Assembly: GCA_026388755.1 (NCBI GenBank)
Contig: JAPLJE010000571.1
Span: forward strand, 1-6,532
From: Deltaproteobacteria bacterium
GTDB lineage: Bacteria; Desulfobacterota; Desulfobacteria; Desulfobacterales; Desulfatirhabdiaceae
Direction of reading: 5' to 3'
Length of the DNA: 6,532 nucleotides
Under the pieces are notes generated by a model. That model worked only from the letters and a program-made list of their open reading frames with translations. It had not been told where the DNA came from and did not search any database. A program made the translations under genes and the position numbers. Shown piece by piece: positions 5,046-6,532 of the stretch; the first letter of the stretch is position 1, and each line of letters begins with the position of its first letter.

Positions 5046-5762
5046 TCACGGAACAGATACAATATAAAGATAACGTTCCGCACCGAGAAACGGGAGATTA
5101 TAGGAAATGGTCTGGGAGTTTAATACGGTGCCGGCTTGGCACAGCCGGGAGATAAGGTTTGAAACATCGGCAAGTTCTTCACTGCTGATCCTGCCTTTCA
5201 TGGCTATTATCTTGCCGGCGGGAGCCAGAAGCGACATCGCCATCTCAACAAAATGGGCCAGGTCCGTAAAGGCCCGGCAGACGATGACCGAAAAAGCAGG
5301 GTTGCCACCTCGAATCCGGTCCGGGTTTGCCGAAAGCGCCTCGACCCGGGTTTGCCAGGCCGCGATGTTGACCAGCCCCAGCGTGCGGATGACATGACGC
5401 TGAAAACTGTTTTTCTTGCGGGAAGAATCGATCAGCGTGACCGACAGGGAAGGCATCAGAATTTTGAGCGGAATCCCCGGAAAACCGCCGCCGGAACCAA
5501 CATCCAGCACGGAAGCTTCCGGGGGAATCCATAACGCCAAGGCCAGCGAATCCACAACATGCTTAATGGCCACCTCCGACGGCAGGGTGATGGCGGTCAG
5601 GTTGGTCTTCCGGTTCCAGAGCAGCAATTCCCGAATGTGGGCGCTGAACTGCGCCACCTGGAGTGCGGAAACCTGAACCCCCAGGCTTGCGGCGCCAATC
5701 ACGATCAGCTGGTTCCATTCCGAATCGCCGATCAGCATTTCAGCAGACACAGGCATTTTCAT
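5046..5762 (-). CDS. rsmG: 16S rRNA (guanine527-N7)-methyltransferase RsmG
   Basis: Methylates N7 of G527 in 16S rRNA using S-adenosylmethionine, in the cytoplasm. All family landmarks are present in the 238-residue product: WNRKTNLTAI (49-58), KHVVDSL (67-73), the SAM-binding loop VLDVGSGGGFPGIPLK (85-100), the acidic end of strand 2 with the KK pair LIDSSRKKNSFQ (110-121), and the catalytic-region CRAF (162-165). The length fits the family. The ATG at 5762 gives a 23-bp overlap with the upstream gene. An in-frame ATG at 5738 would begin one base after that gene's stop (TGAAATG) and remove eight residues that the family does not need; neither start has a clear ribosome binding site, so translation is probably coupled. 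The gene is not next to parA/parB or mnmG here, unlike in many bacteria. Confidence 0.95.
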   Translation of the reverse strand: MKMPVSAEMLIGDSEWNQLIVIGAASLGVQVSALQVAQFSAHIRELLLWNRKTNLTAITLPSEVAIKHVVDSLALALWIPPEASVLDVGSGGGFPGIPLKILMPSLSVTLIDSSRKKNSFQRHVIRTLGLVNIAAWQTRVEALSANPDRIRGGNPAFSVIVCRAFTDLAHFVEMAMSLLAPAGKIIAMKGRISSEELADVSNLISRLCQAGTVLNSQTISYNLPFLGAERYLYIVSVP

Positions 5763-6532
5763 TTTTCTGCGGCTCGGCCGCGTCGGTGAAATTCATCTCA
5801 ATGGTCAGATCTCCCCCGCTCATGTTGACGATCGCATGGGGATAGCGTTTTTTAAAAACGTGGAGCATGGAAGAATTCTCCCGAAGCACCGTTGCGGAAA
5901 AGCCTTTGTAACCATTTCCCCTGGCGATTTTTTCAAGTTCCTTCAACAGATAAGTGGAAATGCCCATCTTCTGATAATCTTCTCTGACCACAAACGCCAC
6001 CTCCGCCCGGCCCTCTTCTTCTTCGGCATAAGAGCCGATGGCCATGATTTCACGGCTGCCGCCTTTCTGGGAAAGCCCGATGAGCGACATGTTCTTGCGG
6101 TAATCCACGCTGGCCCACTGCTTCTGAACCACTTCATGGGAAAAGACCTTCATTTTGTAAAAAAAACGACGGTAGATGGTCTCTTCTTGAAGCGAGTAGA
6201 AAAAATTGCGGTAAGAAAACTCATCTGAAGGCAGAAGTGGCCTGAATTCAACAGTTTTTCCATTTCTCAGTGTCAAGGTGGATTTATAGCCTTCCAGAAA
6301 CAGCAGATCGTCCTGTGACGGTGGAAGCTGGTCGGCAAAAATGTAATGGCGCGACTTGGCGATATCGATCAACTCTTCACGGAATTTGGGGTGGGCCACC
6401 TGTGCCAACTCCATGACCCGCTGGTATATGCCCTTTCCTTTCAGCTCGGCAATGCCGTATTCGGTAACGATGAAATTGACATCTCCGCGCGTGGTGGCAA
6501 CGCCTGCGCCCTCGCTGAGATGGGGAACAATT
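5740..6532 (-). CDS. CoA-transferase/GNAT fusion protein, C-terminal part
   Basis: The 3' part of a gene whose 5' end lies beyond the right edge; 263 residues are visible. The frame is open from the edge, so the ATG at 6414 is internal. The first visible stretch, IVPHLSEGAGVATTRGDVNF then VTEYGIAELKGK (6531 down to about 6433), is the conserved end of the acetyl-CoA hydrolase/transferase family, followed by the typical AHPKFREEL helix. The catalytic Glu of the transferase is outside the window. A GNAT acetyltransferase domain follows from about visible residue 93, with the acetyl-CoA loop as YQKMGIS (about 186-192), where Ser replaces the usual G/A. Such fusions are known in deltaproteobacteria; they may couple CoA-thioester metabolism to acetylation, but the substrate is not predictable. 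It overlaps rsmG by 23 bp, so the two are probably co-transcribed. Confidence 0.88.
   Translation of the reverse strand, partial: IVPHLSEGAGVATTRGDVNFIVTEYGIAELKGKGIYQRVMELAQVAHPKFREELIDIAKSRHYIFADQLPPSQDDLLFLEGYKSTLTLRNGKTVEFRPLLPSDEFSYRNFFYSLQEETIYRRFFYKMKVFSHEVVQKQWASVDYRKNMSLIGLSQKGGSREIMAIGSYAEEEEGRAEVAFVVREDYQKMGISTYLLKELEKIARGNGYKGFSATVLRENSSMLHVFKKRYPHAIVNMSGGDLTIEMNFTDAAEPQKNENACVC

Noticed and set aside
5107..6228. Plus- and minus-strand frames inside rsmG and the fusion gene (for example 5107-5397, 5253-5534, 5836-6228)
   Set aside because: They are shadows of the two well-supported minus-strand genes; GC-rich coding DNA leaves other frames open.

Overview
The window looks like a bacterial chromosome segment from a Desulfobacterota (deltaproteobacterial, sulfate-reducer-like) genome of medium GC. 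The basis is family knowledge rather than a database match: a CoA-transferase fused to a GNAT domain, a PilZ protein with a CxxC...CxxC front end, and a remnant resembling the OmpA-like proteins common in that phylum. The right end (about 5046-6532) is GC-richer core genome. The left and middle parts are AT-richer, gene-poor and carry several scars of mobile or decayed DNA.

Layout. Positions 1-342 hold a tRNA-Leu-like 3' end without its 5' half, followed at once by a strong intrinsic terminator; this is the expected look of the distal junction of a tRNA-integrated island. Positions 343-1546 show no gene I can support, only hairpins and short unconvincing ORFs. Positions 1716-1855 contain a foldable element built from three copies of a TTATGCGGA motif, lying directly upstream of the first real gene. 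That gene (1894-2418) encodes a zinc-ribbon-like plus PilZ protein. A gene-poor stretch (2419-3156) follows, with one doubtful small minus-strand ORF and a reasonable promoter at 3024-3053. A second PilZ gene (3157-3615) carries a nearly perfect 30-bp in-frame tandem duplication. After it come a decayed OmpA-family remnant (about 3706-3880), a small multi-pass membrane protein resembling a sensor-kinase input module without any output domain (3965-4474), and an exported cupin protein (4575-5024). On the minus strand, converging on the cupin gene, are rsmG (16S rRNA m7G527 methyltransferase) and, overlapping it upstream, the 3' part of a CoA-transferase/GNAT fusion gene that runs off the right edge.

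How the genes fit together. Two PilZ proteins and a lone sensor-type membrane module suggest c-di-GMP-linked signalling accessories, but no cyclase, phosphodiesterase or kinase is in the window, so any joint role is inference. The rsmG and CoA-transferase/GNAT pair overlaps by 23 bp and probably forms one transcript. I found no convincing new multi-gene system. The items most worth a second look are the TTATGCGGA element, the 30-bp duplication in the second PilZ gene and the tRNA-Leu junction.
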